From Botrytis cinerea B05.10 (Eukaryota; Ascomycota; Leotiomycetes; Helotiales; Sclerotiniaceae): a stretch of 64,000 nt of DNA. The translations under genes were made by a program, and so were the position numbers. Below the pieces are notes generated by a model, which saw only the letters and a program-made list of their open reading frames with translations, was not told where the DNA came from and ran no database searches. Positions 26,931-36,734 of the stretch are shown here, piece after piece. The DNA lies in NCBI RefSeq assembly GCF_000143535.2, contig NC_037312.1, positions 620,001-684,000 of the forward strand. Reading direction: 5' to 3'. Numbering within the stretch: position 1 is the first letter of the stretch; each line of letters opens with the position of its first letter.

Positions 26931-27257
26931 CCCTGGCCCCGTGTATCGTCAACACTAAGCTCTGTGTGAGGGGTTATTATTAGCGCTCTTAGATTAACAG
27001 TGAAAGTATATTACAGAGAGGACCTACTATATTTGGCGTCAACATCATCGCCAGTCAGTGGGTTGGCAAAAAGATACTCGAGATGAACGGGTAAGAAGGG
27101 CTGAACGCCTCCAGGAGCCGTGCAGCAGAATACTCTGTCTCTCGAAAGTTGGATGTCACAGTTGTCGCCACCTCCATCGTACGATTGGGTGAGCTGAACT
27201 TCAGTGTCGAAGGCGCAAACATATATGCGTGCATTGTGAACTTAGCGAAAAGTACGG

Positions 27258-28225
27258 TTAATCAGACCCAGTATCAGGGTGATCAGAATTAGTGTCATGC
27301 CAACCGCGAGCATTCATCGGCTTTACATGTTCCCAATCTCCACCACTAGCCCTTAAACTCAATTCCTCTTCAATTAATCCTTGGCCCGCATACTCAATAT
27401 AGTACTGCTCAATGCCTCTCCTCAGCCCCCTAAGATCTTTATCCAGATGAACGAGCGCATGTGGCGAGACATCCTCTTCCGGAATTGAGGCCCCATCCTC
27501 CTCCAGAATACGTTGGAGTTCTGCAATAGTTTCCAGGTCCCATTCAGCCAGCAAATAAGTACCGTAGGGGTTTGTCTCCCAATCCGGTGAATTCATATTA
27601 GGAAGCATATTGCTCTCCCATCTCCAGTCCAGATATCTTTTTGATGGCTATGATACAAATAAAGTTAGACTCATAGAGTTGTGGAGTATTTGAATGTAAT
27701 GCTGTGTATAAAAGTAAGAAAGAGTGTAGTTACCAGAACTCCAAACATCTCAAAAGGACGATCGAAAGCTTCACGCCACTCTTCACGTAGCTGGTCAATT
27801 ATGACAATAGCCCTTTGATACCCATTATGCACAAACGTCCTTGATAGATGCCACTCTTTCTCTCTGCTTGCTACCTCAGCCAAATGATGCGCTTTACACT
27901 TCTTCACTCTTTGCTCCGCTGTTGCATCCTTAGGCATGGGCAGGGCTACAACCTCAATACGGTCGGGTTCATCACGACCGTAACCGCCGCGATAATCTAA
28001 GGTTTTCTCATGGAGGATCTTTGCCAACTCAGCCGCGCGTCCTGGAATAGCTGCATCGGGCGTGGTATCGTAGACTCGGTGTGCATACAGAGGGCGCGGG
28101 TTGGGTTCAAGTTGCCGCCGGTATGATGTTATCGTAGGGTTACTGTCATAGCTAGGCGCTTCTTCGGTGATGGTCTCGATGCGGAGTTTGCGAGGGGCCG
28201 GCATACCCATTGGTTTGTTTGACAT
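27258..28225 (-). CDS. Conserved-looking protein of unknown function
   Basis: Two exons: 28225-27734 and 27647-27258, joined across an 86-nt intron (GTAACT..CATAG, phase 0), giving 293 aa. I do not recognise the family. The N-terminal part is charged and proline-rich (RKLRIETITEEAP, then PNPRPLYAHRVYD). The middle is helical and rich in Glu/Arg/Lys (KCKAHHLAEVASREKEWHLS, REEWREAFDRPFEMFGVL). The C-terminal half has WDLETIAELQRILEEDG and HLDKDLRGLRRGIEQYYIEY. There is no signal peptide or membrane segment, so it is probably intracellular. It is intact although it lies immediately upstream (7 bp) of the chitinase-tail remnant on the same strand, suggesting a deletion joined the two. Codon use looks normal. 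Confidence 0.65.
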
Positions 28226-28417
28226 GGCGAAGAATAGTCGTAAATATCAGATTTCACGACTCGAAAGGGAGTAGGAAGATCAAAGCATCATGGTATAACG
28301 GCGAAATCAGCCATGTTATGAAGCCCATCAGCAAATAGAGGTAGTATTACAGGAGCTGCCTCTAGGGTTATAGAGAAATATTTAGAAACCTCTCGAAATA
28401 GTTTAGATTAAATTTCA

Positions 28418-28495
<78 letters not shown>
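28418..28495 (+). repeat. (AAT)n microsatellite
   Basis: About 26 uninterrupted copies of AAT at the edge of the AT-rich block. Confidence 0.95.
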
Positions 28496-28496
<1 letters not shown>

Positions 28497-28719
28497 GTTT
28501 ATAAACTTTACTAATCTCTTACTTCTAGCTTATATAAAGTTATTACAGATGTAATTAAACTTTAAAACCTTAAAATCTTATAATTCTCTTTCTAATTCTC
28601 TCTCTTATTCTCTTCCTTATATTCAGATTCTAATTCAGATTCTAATATTGAAAAACGTTTAGGGCAATTGTGCCTAAGGCATTTACACCCCCTGCTTACT
28701 AATGCACCTCTGAATACAC

Positions 28720-28932
28720 CACCAGTGGGTGCACAGACTCACGGGACACTTCCAAATTTTCAATATTTTTCATAAATTCATTCTTCAATTGTTTGATATC
28801 AAAATTTGTATTTTGATCATTTTATCTTTATTTAAGAACTACAACAATTTTTAAAATAAATGATTCAATATATCAAAAGATATTTACACGTTGATTTTTG
28901 TACTGTCCCGTGAGTCTGTGCACCCACTGGTG
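28720..28932. mobile_element. Short TIR element (MITE-like), about 213 bp
   Basis: A 29-bp perfect inverted repeat (28720-28748 and 28904-28932, core GTGGGTGCACAGACTCACGG) bounds an AT-rich, non-coding middle. I could not find a convincing target duplication, although TGCACCTC occurs at 28703 and 28931. The CAGTGG start recalls the hAT-like MITE at 26494, but the inner sequence differs. Confidence 0.65.
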
Positions 28933-29280
28933 CACCTCCTTTTAATTCAATCCATTCAATCTATTGATTCTACTACTATTATAAAACTTACCCTAAAACT
29001 AATTAAACTATTAGAAAGCTTTCAATTGCTTTAATCTAATCACTTCTTTTTCAATCGAATTTTCTTTCCTTTTAAGATTGTATATTAGATTGAAATGATT
29101 TTGTATAGTTTTTTCTTTTGTTTAACTGAAACAATCTTATTTTAGTGTCGGTATATTATTTATTATTAATTAGAAAGGGTCTTATAAATCTGTAAATATG
29201 AAAATGGCTTGTTATATAGATATATGATTATATAATACATTAGTACTTTTCCACTTCGTTTGCTTCTACGAATTCATAAA

Positions 29281-29880
29281 AATCTCAGAATAAAACTATT
29301 AGGAGTAATCCACTTTCCCATTGACCCACAAAAGCATGGAGTATTTCAGATGCTTCTGGAATAGTGAATCTATTATATATACTCAATCAAATAATCGCTT
29401 TCTAACACTTACTCCTGTTTTATACGAACCCATTTGATATATACCAATCAAAAAGGAACTAGCAATCCTATAAATATAGGAATTCTATAAATATAGAACA
29501 TTAGAAATACAATAGTTGCAATTGAATCAATTATCGAAATTGAATTCAAAATACAATTATCCTTATTCAAATTTATACAAATAAGAATCTCAGAATAAGA
29601 CACCCTTATATCTGGAATACAATATCAAAAGCAATCCACTTTCCTATTAATTTACAAAAGCATAAAGTATTCCAAATACTTCTGAAATAGTGAATCTACT
29701 ATATATACCTAATCAGGTGATCGCTCCCTGACAAAAACACCCTTGTATCTAAAATACAATATTAGAAATAATCCACTTTCCCATTGACCCACAAAAATAT
29801 AAAGTATTTCAAATACTTCTGAAATAGTAAATCTACTATATATACCCAATCAGATGATTGCTCCCTAACAGATATTAATC
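29281..29880. repeat. Degenerate dispersed/tandem repeats
   Basis: Three copies of a unit beginning near AATCCACTTTCC at 29306, 29633 and 29770, followed by the same ..ACAAAAG/AATA..AAGTATT..TACTTCTGAAATAGT..CTATATATAC order, and an AATCTCAGAATAA lead-in seen at 29281 and 29586. Differences are mostly C/T or G/A, as expected of RIP-mutated duplicates. Confidence 0.65.
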
Positions 29881-30694
29881 TTTAAATTAGCTTATTGATT
29901 TAATTAATTAAATCTTCTTTTTATTTTTTATTAAAACATTAATAAATATCTTTTTAAACAAAAATATAAAGAATTACTTATTCTTTATATTATTAATATA
30001 ATATAAAACAATCAATATTATAGATTTTTGTAATAACAATTATATTAGATTTCTTTTCAACTTCGATGTAAACTATTACTTATTTAATAAAATTTTTTAT
30101 AATTAATATAAGATTTGATATAAGTTTTGTAATTGATAGTTTTTGAGATTAGAATGATTGTACAAGATATGGGGTTGTACAAGATATAGGGATATCGATT
30201 ATACAATAGATGATTAATAAATCGCATACTGAAATTGAAAAGTATACATTAAGATAAAAGTAGTATATTTGATAATATAATGTATTCAGTGTTAAACTAT
30301 GTTATTAAACCTATAATATTAAGAAATACATTCTCAAATATTTATATTTAATAACATTAATAAAGTAATATCACTAATATTATAGTTGATCCTTTAATAG
30401 TCAATAGCGTTCATTCTATGATTATTATTAATACTAGTATCATCAAGAATATTAGGGTTGCGAGGTCTATGTTTAGAAGGAAATGTCATGAAAACACTAT
30501 ATGAAACTAGATGTTGATAAGTAACTTTGTATAGGGTTCGTCATTAGACAGTTATCATCCCCTTTTATATTGTGATACTTTTGAACCCAAGGCATGTGAC
30601 CCACCTGTAGAATATATATATAGAAGGCAATAGGCCACTTTTAGAGAATCAAGATTGCTTTACTCTCCTTTTACTACCTTATCAAGTTGATACT

Positions 30695-31210
30695 ATGAGT
30701 TAACTACGAAATGTGCTGTTCGTACGCCTCCTTACCCTTCTACTAGTGTTATTCGGTTGCACTTATTCTCAATCCGACACTCCCACAATATAAAAAAATT
30801 TCGTTAGCAAAGCTCGAGAATCAATTGACGATAAATATGCATAGAATAAACAAAAGTGATCTTTAAATTTCGCCGTGAGTTCTGTCATCGCGAATATCAA
30901 AGAAGACATAGAAACGAGATGTCTTTGAGATGAGTTACTCTGATTGATACTGAGCCTGTAAGATGAAGTGGTGCAGAGATCACATCGGAAATTATTAAAC
31001 GCTGACCTAATGGGGCTAGAGGTATGTCGCTACGTGTGGCCGCTTAGGGAGATCAATTCCTTCGGATGTATCTTCAGCTCTGCCGTCAATATAACCTCAA
31101 ATTTCAAACCTCAATTCATGTCCTCCAACATCCTTGAAGCTCACCTACTCTTCGGAACCAGAGGGGACCGCTGTAAACAAAGGAATGGCATACTGGTATT
31201 TGAATGTTGA
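30695..31210 (+). pseudogene. RIP-degraded small secreted-protein gene
   Basis: From ATG 30695 one frame keeps protein-like composition for about 170 codons but is cut by several TAA, TAG and TGA codons. The first part encodes a strongly hydrophobic signal-peptide-like segment (VLFVRLLTLLLVLFGCTYS) and later parts are helical and charged (FVSKARESIDDKYA; FAVSSVIANIKEDIETRCL). Most stops are one C-to-T change away from CAA, CAG or CGA, the RIP signature. A TATATATATAG box about 85 bp upstream fits a former promoter. The last 81 codons (from 30968) are open; the segment after about 31020 may include an old intron. Family unknown; could be a former effector-type gene, but that is speculation. 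Confidence 0.45.
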
Positions 31211-31346
31211 GCTAATGCTAGCCTTCACCTGAAGATAACACGTCAAGGGATCGAGCACAAGTTGAGTAAATGATAAATTCATACGAAAGTAACTAATGCC
31301 GACCTATACATCCCTAATAGCAAAGTGCCTCCGCCTTGATCCGAGC

Positions 31347-32678
31347 CTAGTTGATAGACTGCGGAAAATGGGATTGCACCAGCGCATTTGCAACAGGCGT
31401 CAACGTAGTGAAAGGCTCTTTATCATGTAGTTGGAGGGAGTACAGCTTAATGAGAGACAGGCAGTGGATAACATGAAACAAATAAAAGTCATGAAGATTC
31501 GCTTTTCCGATTTCGATCGCGTTCGCAAGGAATTCAACACAATGGCTCTGATGTTGCCCGGCGTAGGCATACCCAAATCCGACCTCGTTTCCGTTTTCGG
31601 CCAACCCAGGTAACGCCATCGTCGGCTTGAAGCCCAGCTCGGCTGCGGACCGAATTTCCCGACCGGTTTCCATGAGGTAGTAGTTTAGGATACTAACGCG
31701 GTCAGCATCGCCATCCGCATCATCATAACGTCGTTTGATGGCCGCGGGAATGTTCCAGCGGTCTACCGTATCGTTCTTGGGGTGTATTGTGAACTGGAAG
31801 AAGGCCTTACCCTTCTCTGCGGAAACTTTCAAGTGCTCTTTTCGCATGTTTCCGAAAACCTCACGTTTCAATTGCTCTTGACGTGCCGCAACAGCGTCAG
31901 CAGCGTCTCTCTTGTCTAGGCCTGCAGAATCAGCGGCAGAGCTCTCTTTGTACCTGCTCAAGTTAGTCTTGATTCTTCGTCAGTCTCGTAATATTTCTTA
32001 CCACGGAGCGGCCTCAGCTCTCTCGCTCAAACCAGCATCATCAGCGGCAGAGCTCTCTTTGTACCTACTCAAGTTAGTCTTAATCCTTTATAAATCTAAT
32101 AGTATTTCTTACCATGGAGCGGCCTCAGCTCTCTCGCTCAAACCAGCATCATCAGCGGCAGAGCTCTCTTTGTACCTACTCAAGTTAGTCTTAATCCTTT
32201 ATAAATCTAATAGTATTTCTTACCATGGAGCGGCCTCAGCTCTCTTAGCTAGGCCAGCATCATCCGCAGCAGCACTTTCCTTGTACCACGGAGCGGCCTC
32301 AGCTCTTTTAGCTAGGCCAGCATCATCTGCAGCAGCACTCTCCTTGTACCATGGAGCGGCCTCAGCTCTCTTAGCTAGGCCGGCATCATCCGCAGCAGCA
32401 CTCTCCTTGTACCTGCTCAAGTTAGTCTTGATTCTTCGTCAGTCTCGTAATATTTCTTACCACGGAGCGGCCTCAGCTCTTTTAGCTAGGCCGGCATCAT
32501 CCGCAGCAGCACTCTCCTTGTACCATGGAGCGGCCTCAGCTCTCTTATCTAGTCCCGTAATATTGGTTATTAAAGGGAGAATTGAAGGTAGAGTAAGTAA
32601 CTTACCACCGTGTGGAAGTGGGGCAGCATAAGCCGATGCTGCTACGAGAGCCACAAGGGCAAGAGTAGAACGAACCAT
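31347..32678 (-). CDS. RiPP precursor: seven Kex2-type repeats plus C-terminal HxxHC domain
   Basis: Six exons: 32678-32606, 32548-32461, 32412-32224, 32175-32113, 32064-32002 and 31953-31347, giving 360 aa. Residues 1-19 form a secretory signal (VRSTLALVALVAASAYA). After PLPHGDKR come seven 21-residue units (28-174), consensus AEAAPWYKES(A/S)AADDAGLAKR; the Lys-Arg ends are Kex2 sites, as in UstA-type dikaritin precursors. Units 5 and 6 end in SER instead of KR. The four introns within the repeats are each 48 nt, in phase 2 inside the Trp codon of units 2, 5, 6 and 7. The same frame continues into 186 further residues with two HxxHC motifs, HQSHC (293-297) and HVIHC (319-323), as in UstYa (DUF3328) oxidases. 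No membrane helix is seen in that domain. An alpha-pheromone precursor is unlikely: the repeats have no Cys. The mature product is unknown. Function is inferred from architecture and neighbours. Confidence 0.82.
32002..32556 (-). repeat. Tandem coding repeats, seven 63-bp units with or without 48-bp introns
   Basis: The repeat array of the precursor gene. Units 1, 3 and 4 are intronless 63-bp units; units 2, 5, 6 and 7 contain a 48-bp intron at the same site. Two intron variants exist: type a (in units 2 and 7) and type b (identical in units 5 and 6), differing at about a dozen bases. Confidence 0.9.
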
Positions 32679-34071
32679 GATGGTTATGCTAGGGATGAGA
32701 GAGGATGAGAGAGAATAGTAGATTGAAGATGGGCAATTTAAGCTGAACAACGGATTTTTGCTTTGATAGTGAAGCAATCAATGGGATGAGCTCCTACTTT
32801 TATCCTCAGATCACCCGTTCGTTCATTTGACCCGATTGCCTTACATCACTAGGCTATTCCCTTTTGGCTTGATATCCTCGTTCCGAGTCTGGATAGTCGA
32901 AGTTCCATACTTCGAACCGGACTTTCTTTGCTCGGATAAACATCATATTCATGTATTTCCAATACGCTTTTAGCCAAAGAGATTTAACCGTACAAAGCAA
33001 ACCATCAAGTCAGGTCTCTCCGTAGAGTGAGTGGGCCACAGCAGAGCTGCTCTGCTTTCACTGGAGGTTGATGACGAGCTCGGCTGGGGAAGACCGACGT
33101 CTCGGCAAATCTGTCAATTCTTAGATTGCACCTTGCAATCTATTTCAAGAAATGCCGTCAAATAACAGAGCTTTTTGGAAATATATTAACATCATTGGCT
33201 GTCGGCACCATCTCCACAGTGGCCACTAGTGAATGACCTGTTCTTGCTCCAAATTCCAACCCTTACTCGCCTTTACGAAGCCAATGGTCTGAAAGAAACA
33301 AAGTGGAGTCTTTCGGAGTCTTTAGGAAGGTGTTCAAGAATTGTGCAAAGGCATCGTACTTCGTACATTACCTGATCATTGGCAGGATACGAGCCGGTTT
33401 GTGCTGCTGTGCCACACGAGATCCGTAAGCACCCAATCGGCCGCCGCAAGGGTTTAATAAGGAACTCCTAATCGGATCATTAGAAAACGTCTACCTTCCC
33501 GCCCAAGCTTTGTCAAGCATATTCAAGCTTTTTCCGTTGTCGAAGGGGCACCTGCAGTTAAGTGGGATACTAATATGACGTGGATCTGCACCAACGTCCA
33601 TCTCACCAACACTAATAATCTGACGACTTTCCCCCCCTGGCGTGCAGCAACTCTTAATTTTCAGGGCAAATTACCGGTTGCCGGCTATGCACGCACTCTA
33701 CTCTCTATGTGTGGAGGTGACATTCTGAGTAATGGAAAAAGGTTTAAGCGAAAGGTTTAAGCGAAAGGTTTAAGCGAAAGGTTTAAGCGCTATCTTATCA
33801 ACCTCAAAGGCTAAACCCACCAAATGGAGACCTTGCGAACATGTTGTGCTATTCGGAAGTTTACCCGAATAATTCGCAATACCATCCAAAGTACCGAGAG
33901 ACGGGATATTTCCTTCCTCATTCCGACTCCGCCACAAAATCTCCGATATATATCTGACGTATTATTTCAGAAGCAAGCATGCAGATCAAGATGGGAGTTC
34001 CTTTTAACCATCGTTTTCGCCGGACTACTATCAATTATTATCTATCAACCATCATCGTCCCGCTATGATCA
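32679..34071. promoter_or_regulatory. Divergent promoter region of the RiPP precursor and UstYa-like gene
   Basis: 1.4 kb between the precursor (minus) and the first UstYa-like gene (plus). No gene is supported. It contains four direct repeats of a 13-bp motif at 33741-33790 (separate entry). Confidence 0.55.
33741..33790 (+). repeat. Four direct repeats of GGTTTAAGCGAAA
   Basis: Four consecutive near-perfect 13-bp units, 282 bp upstream of the UstYa-like start codon. Could be a multimerised regulator-binding site or just a minisatellite. Confidence 0.9.
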
Positions 34072-34794
34072 ATGGATCTCTTGCGAAGAAACACGAGCAG
34101 GAAGCAGCATGGAGCTACTAGGGAAGTCCGAATTCGTCGTTTTTTGGTCCCGTCAATCTTAGTTATCCTCTTGCTCATCATATTCGTCCTTCTCCTCAAC
34201 CCTCGTCCTCAGCCCTTCTCGCTAAGGTCATCCTCTGCCCATGGCCCTCTCCCGTCCCTCCCTCGCTTCTTCCAGAACTATCCTACTCTCGAATCCTATG
34301 GTCCTATTGCCGATTCCCACTGGGAGACTCTTCTTCTTTCTCCCAATGGTGGCTTCATAAAGGTCCAGCGCAACGAAACCTTTGTTGAGAGCTGGGGCAT
34401 AAGCATGTTTCACGCCCTTCACTGCCTTCGCATGCTTAGAGACGCACTTGCACCCACTCCGTCTGAGCACTCTGAGCACTCTCACCATTTTCGCCCAACT
34501 CACCTGACTCACTGCTTCACCTACTTGGCGCAATCTCTACTCTGCGCTGCTGACGACACTATCGAGGCTCCTGTTCCCGAATATAACCTTCATGATGAAA
34601 TTACAGGCTTCCGTGTGGACGGAATCGGGGTGCAGCACAAGCAGTGTAGGGACCCAGCACTGCTCTACGCTGTGGCTAGCAAGACAGAGCAGAGCCCTTT
34701 GACTCGTGATTGGCCCGGACTGCAGGGAGCAAAGGAGTTGATATGGGATTCAAGCGTATGGGAAAATGGCAAGTGTGTTGGAGACATATTTTGA
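34072..34794 (+). CDS. UstYa-like (DUF3328) oxidase, membrane-anchored
   Basis: Single-exon gene of 240 aa. A basic N-terminus precedes one hydrophobic helix (about residues 24-42, FLVPSILVILLLIIFVLLL), so the protein is a type II membrane protein with its domain in the secretory lumen. The two defining motifs of the UstYa/DUF3328 family are intact: HALHC (114-118, followed by LRMLRDAL) and HLTHC (144-148, followed by FTYLAQSLLCAADDT). Proteins of this family carry out oxidative cyclisation or hydroxylation of RiPP precursor peptides such as ustiloxin, asperipin and phomopsin. It is divergently oriented from the repeat-containing precursor 1.4 kb away, the expected pairing for a dikaritin cluster. 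An alternative upstream frame (33824-34162) overlaps but lacks family features. Most likely functional. Confidence 0.85.
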   Translation: MDLLRRNTSRKQHGATREVRIRRFLVPSILVILLLIIFVLLLNPRPQPFSLRSSSAHGPLPSLPRFFQNYPTLESYGPIADSHWETLLLSPNGGFIKVQRNETFVESWGISMFHALHCLRMLRDALAPTPSEHSEHSHHFRPTHLTHCFTYLAQSLLCAADDTIEAPVPEYNLHDEITGFRVDGIGVQHKQCRDPALLYAVASKTEQSPLTRDWPGLQGAKELIWDSSVWENGKCVGDIF

Positions 34795-36734
34795 CAGCTG
34801 AGTTGCTCAATGTACATTCTTACTATAGGAATTGCAATTTGAATGGAAAGAATATAATCCCTTTATGATTCAAAATGAACGCCCTTATCTTGAATATGTG
34901 AGACATCGTGCCATTGGTCACCTGATATTGGGATATTTTATCCGGCTTTAACTTTCAGTCTGGAGTTCAAAAGGGCTTAATAGATCGCGGATCAGTCGAT
35001 GATCAATTTGAGACAGATGTTCAGGACTAGGTAGGCAGTTCAGTCATGGGCGTGTAAGTAATGCTGCATTCCCTCACGTGCATGTGTACATGCCCCTGAG
35101 GTAGCAACAGTGGCCCTGTGATAGCAAAGTTAATACTTTCGACAAAAAGAAATTCAATATAAATCCCTATACAAATTTTATTACACATATTATAATAATG
35201 ATATATTCATTTTATTATTAACAGAATAGTCAATTTGTTAGTAACAAATGGAATCGGCATAGTTTGAGATTCATTTAGTATAGACTTGTAATAGAAAAAG
35301 AAATGAGGGTTTTGAAGGGCTTTAGAGATTTCAGAATTTGATAAATATTAGAATTGTAGGAAAGGTGGACAGAAGGGGAGCAAGAATAAGAGCTAAAAGG
35401 AGGTGGGGCTAGAAAGAGAAGGGAACAAGCATTAGAGTTAGGAGGAGAAAGAGGACAAGTGTAAGAGCTATAAAATGGGTGAGAAGTATTATCCGAAAAT
35501 TTAAAGGGAAAGGGGAATAAGGGATAAATTATTTACATCACGCTAAATTTATTCTTCAATAAGAAGCTTTACTACTGTACCATATTATATAGAATATATT
35601 ATAAAGATATGAATACCTTATAATTCTAATTTATATATTTTTATTGAATTCAATTAGTAAATTGAATTCAATAAAAATAAACTATTGATTATATTAAGCT
35701 AAAATTTAAGAATTTCATTAAGTTCTTTTGAAATAAATTCTTTTAATTATTTACGAAGAAATTATTTGTCTAATCAATACTTTAAAAATACTTTTTTTAA
35801 TATATTATGAAAAGATTAAGGGTTTTCTTGAGCTGAAGAAGCGATCACTTCGTTAATCACGGATTCTGCTATTACAGGGTGGGTGTCCGTAGTATAATAA
35901 ATCAATGGATATTGGACGCCTATAATAAGGGCTTTTCAGACGTATATATCATACACCATAATGTATAAAAGCCTATACAAGAATTGTACATTACATATAG
36001 GTTTTGTAGGTTAGTCTGGTGTAAGGTGGAAGGTGGAGTATTGAAGAAGTCAAAGAAAGGTGGAGGAAAGTAAAGCTATTCCCACTTTTACTTACATCAA
36101 TTTAAACTCTAATATTCTATAAGGCATTTAGTTATTTAATCATAATCATAGTTATTTATATTACTATTATACTAGTAAAAGTATTATATTACACAATATT
36201 AACCCTACATTTTAAACATATATAATATTATTAATTGATTTTCCAATTATAACCTATGTTCTAACTTGAAGAAAATTCTATTTTAAACTCCACCTTTTCT
36301 ATTCCACCACCAATTCCATCACCAATTCTACCTGAGAGAAAAAGAAGAAAGTAGAATTGAGATCATATGCGTCCGGAAAAGGTAGTGGTGTAGATTATTG
36401 ATTTTAAAACCTTTGAGTTTTAGGATTCTACAAATTTATCTTATATCGTTAGATAGCCCTCGTTTTCAAAATTACAGAAATACTAGCTATTATGATTTCA
36501 TATATTGCTAGTGTGGTGTGGTAGCTGTTTCATTAATTCATTATACCACGGACGCCTTCCGTTGCTACCTTAGAGATGAGAAGTCCTACGAGGAGGCAGA
36601 AGGCGAGAAAGAGGAATGCACTTGTGTTGAAAAACCAGAGGCTCTCTTCATTGACTATCTTAGGATTTGTGCTATCAAGTCTTCGGTCCTCAGTGCACAC
36701 CTCTCTCAAAATCAAACTTTCTCTTTCTTATGCT
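34795..36734. other. AT-rich, RIP-like block
   Basis: No coding potential. Contains a perfect 20-bp-arm palindrome (35636-35679) and many stop-rich AT tracts. The last 200 bp are less AT-rich. Confidence 0.65.
35636..35679. repeat. Perfect hairpin palindrome, 20-bp arms, 4-nt loop
   Basis: Arms TATTTTTATTGAATTCAATT and its exact reverse complement are separated by AGTA. It could extrude as a cruciform or be the tip of a decayed foldback element. Confidence 0.9.

Larger units (their letters stand above)
23127..27250 (-). pseudogene. Broken C-terminal tail of a GH18 class V (killer-toxin-like) chitinase
   Basis: Fragments on the minus strand line up, in order, with the long C-terminal region that follows the catalytic domain in fungal subgroup-C GH18 chitinases: a Cys-rich segment (CDIQLSRDRVFCCTAPGG, near 27.15 kb), SLRKRDGTHWEMLDCEN, CNKIYLGHGVPGTILDMPNG, the ARWFGSDAIAWLKQLF stretch, FGLENFGATFAIPGIVTVGP, and the terminal ALYAYWIDRHLAGIE region. 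The tail is disabled several times: a 437-bp MITE sits in it (26494-26930), the frame shifts near 26.12 kb and in a CT run near 25.37 kb, and stop codons occur near 23.55 kb and at 23328-23330; a 21-G run (23514-23534) lies beside the first of these. The LysM/chitin-binding and GH18 catalytic parts are absent: upstream of 27250 is a different gene. Some splice sites (for example around 27.0 kb) remain intact, which suggests recent decay. Identification is from remembered family features. Confidence 0.72.
28226..30694. other. AT-rich, RIP-like block without genes
   Basis: Very AT-rich, with stops in all frames and no coding potential; typical of DNA mutated C-to-T by RIP. It contains the AAT microsatellite, a TIR element (28720-28932) and degenerate repeats (29281-29880), listed separately. 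At its right end a TATATATATAG box near 30608 precedes the pseudogene at 30695. Confidence 0.7.

Noticed and set aside
31912..32631. 239-codon plus-strand frame with Ala/Ser/Leu repeats
   Set aside because: Antisense shadow of the precursor repeats; the minus strand has signal peptide, Kex2 sites and splice signals.
31347..32678. Alpha-factor-type mating pheromone precursor
   Set aside because: Signal peptide plus KR repeats would fit, but the repeats lack the Cys-containing pheromone core of filamentous ascomycetes and continue into an HxxHC domain.
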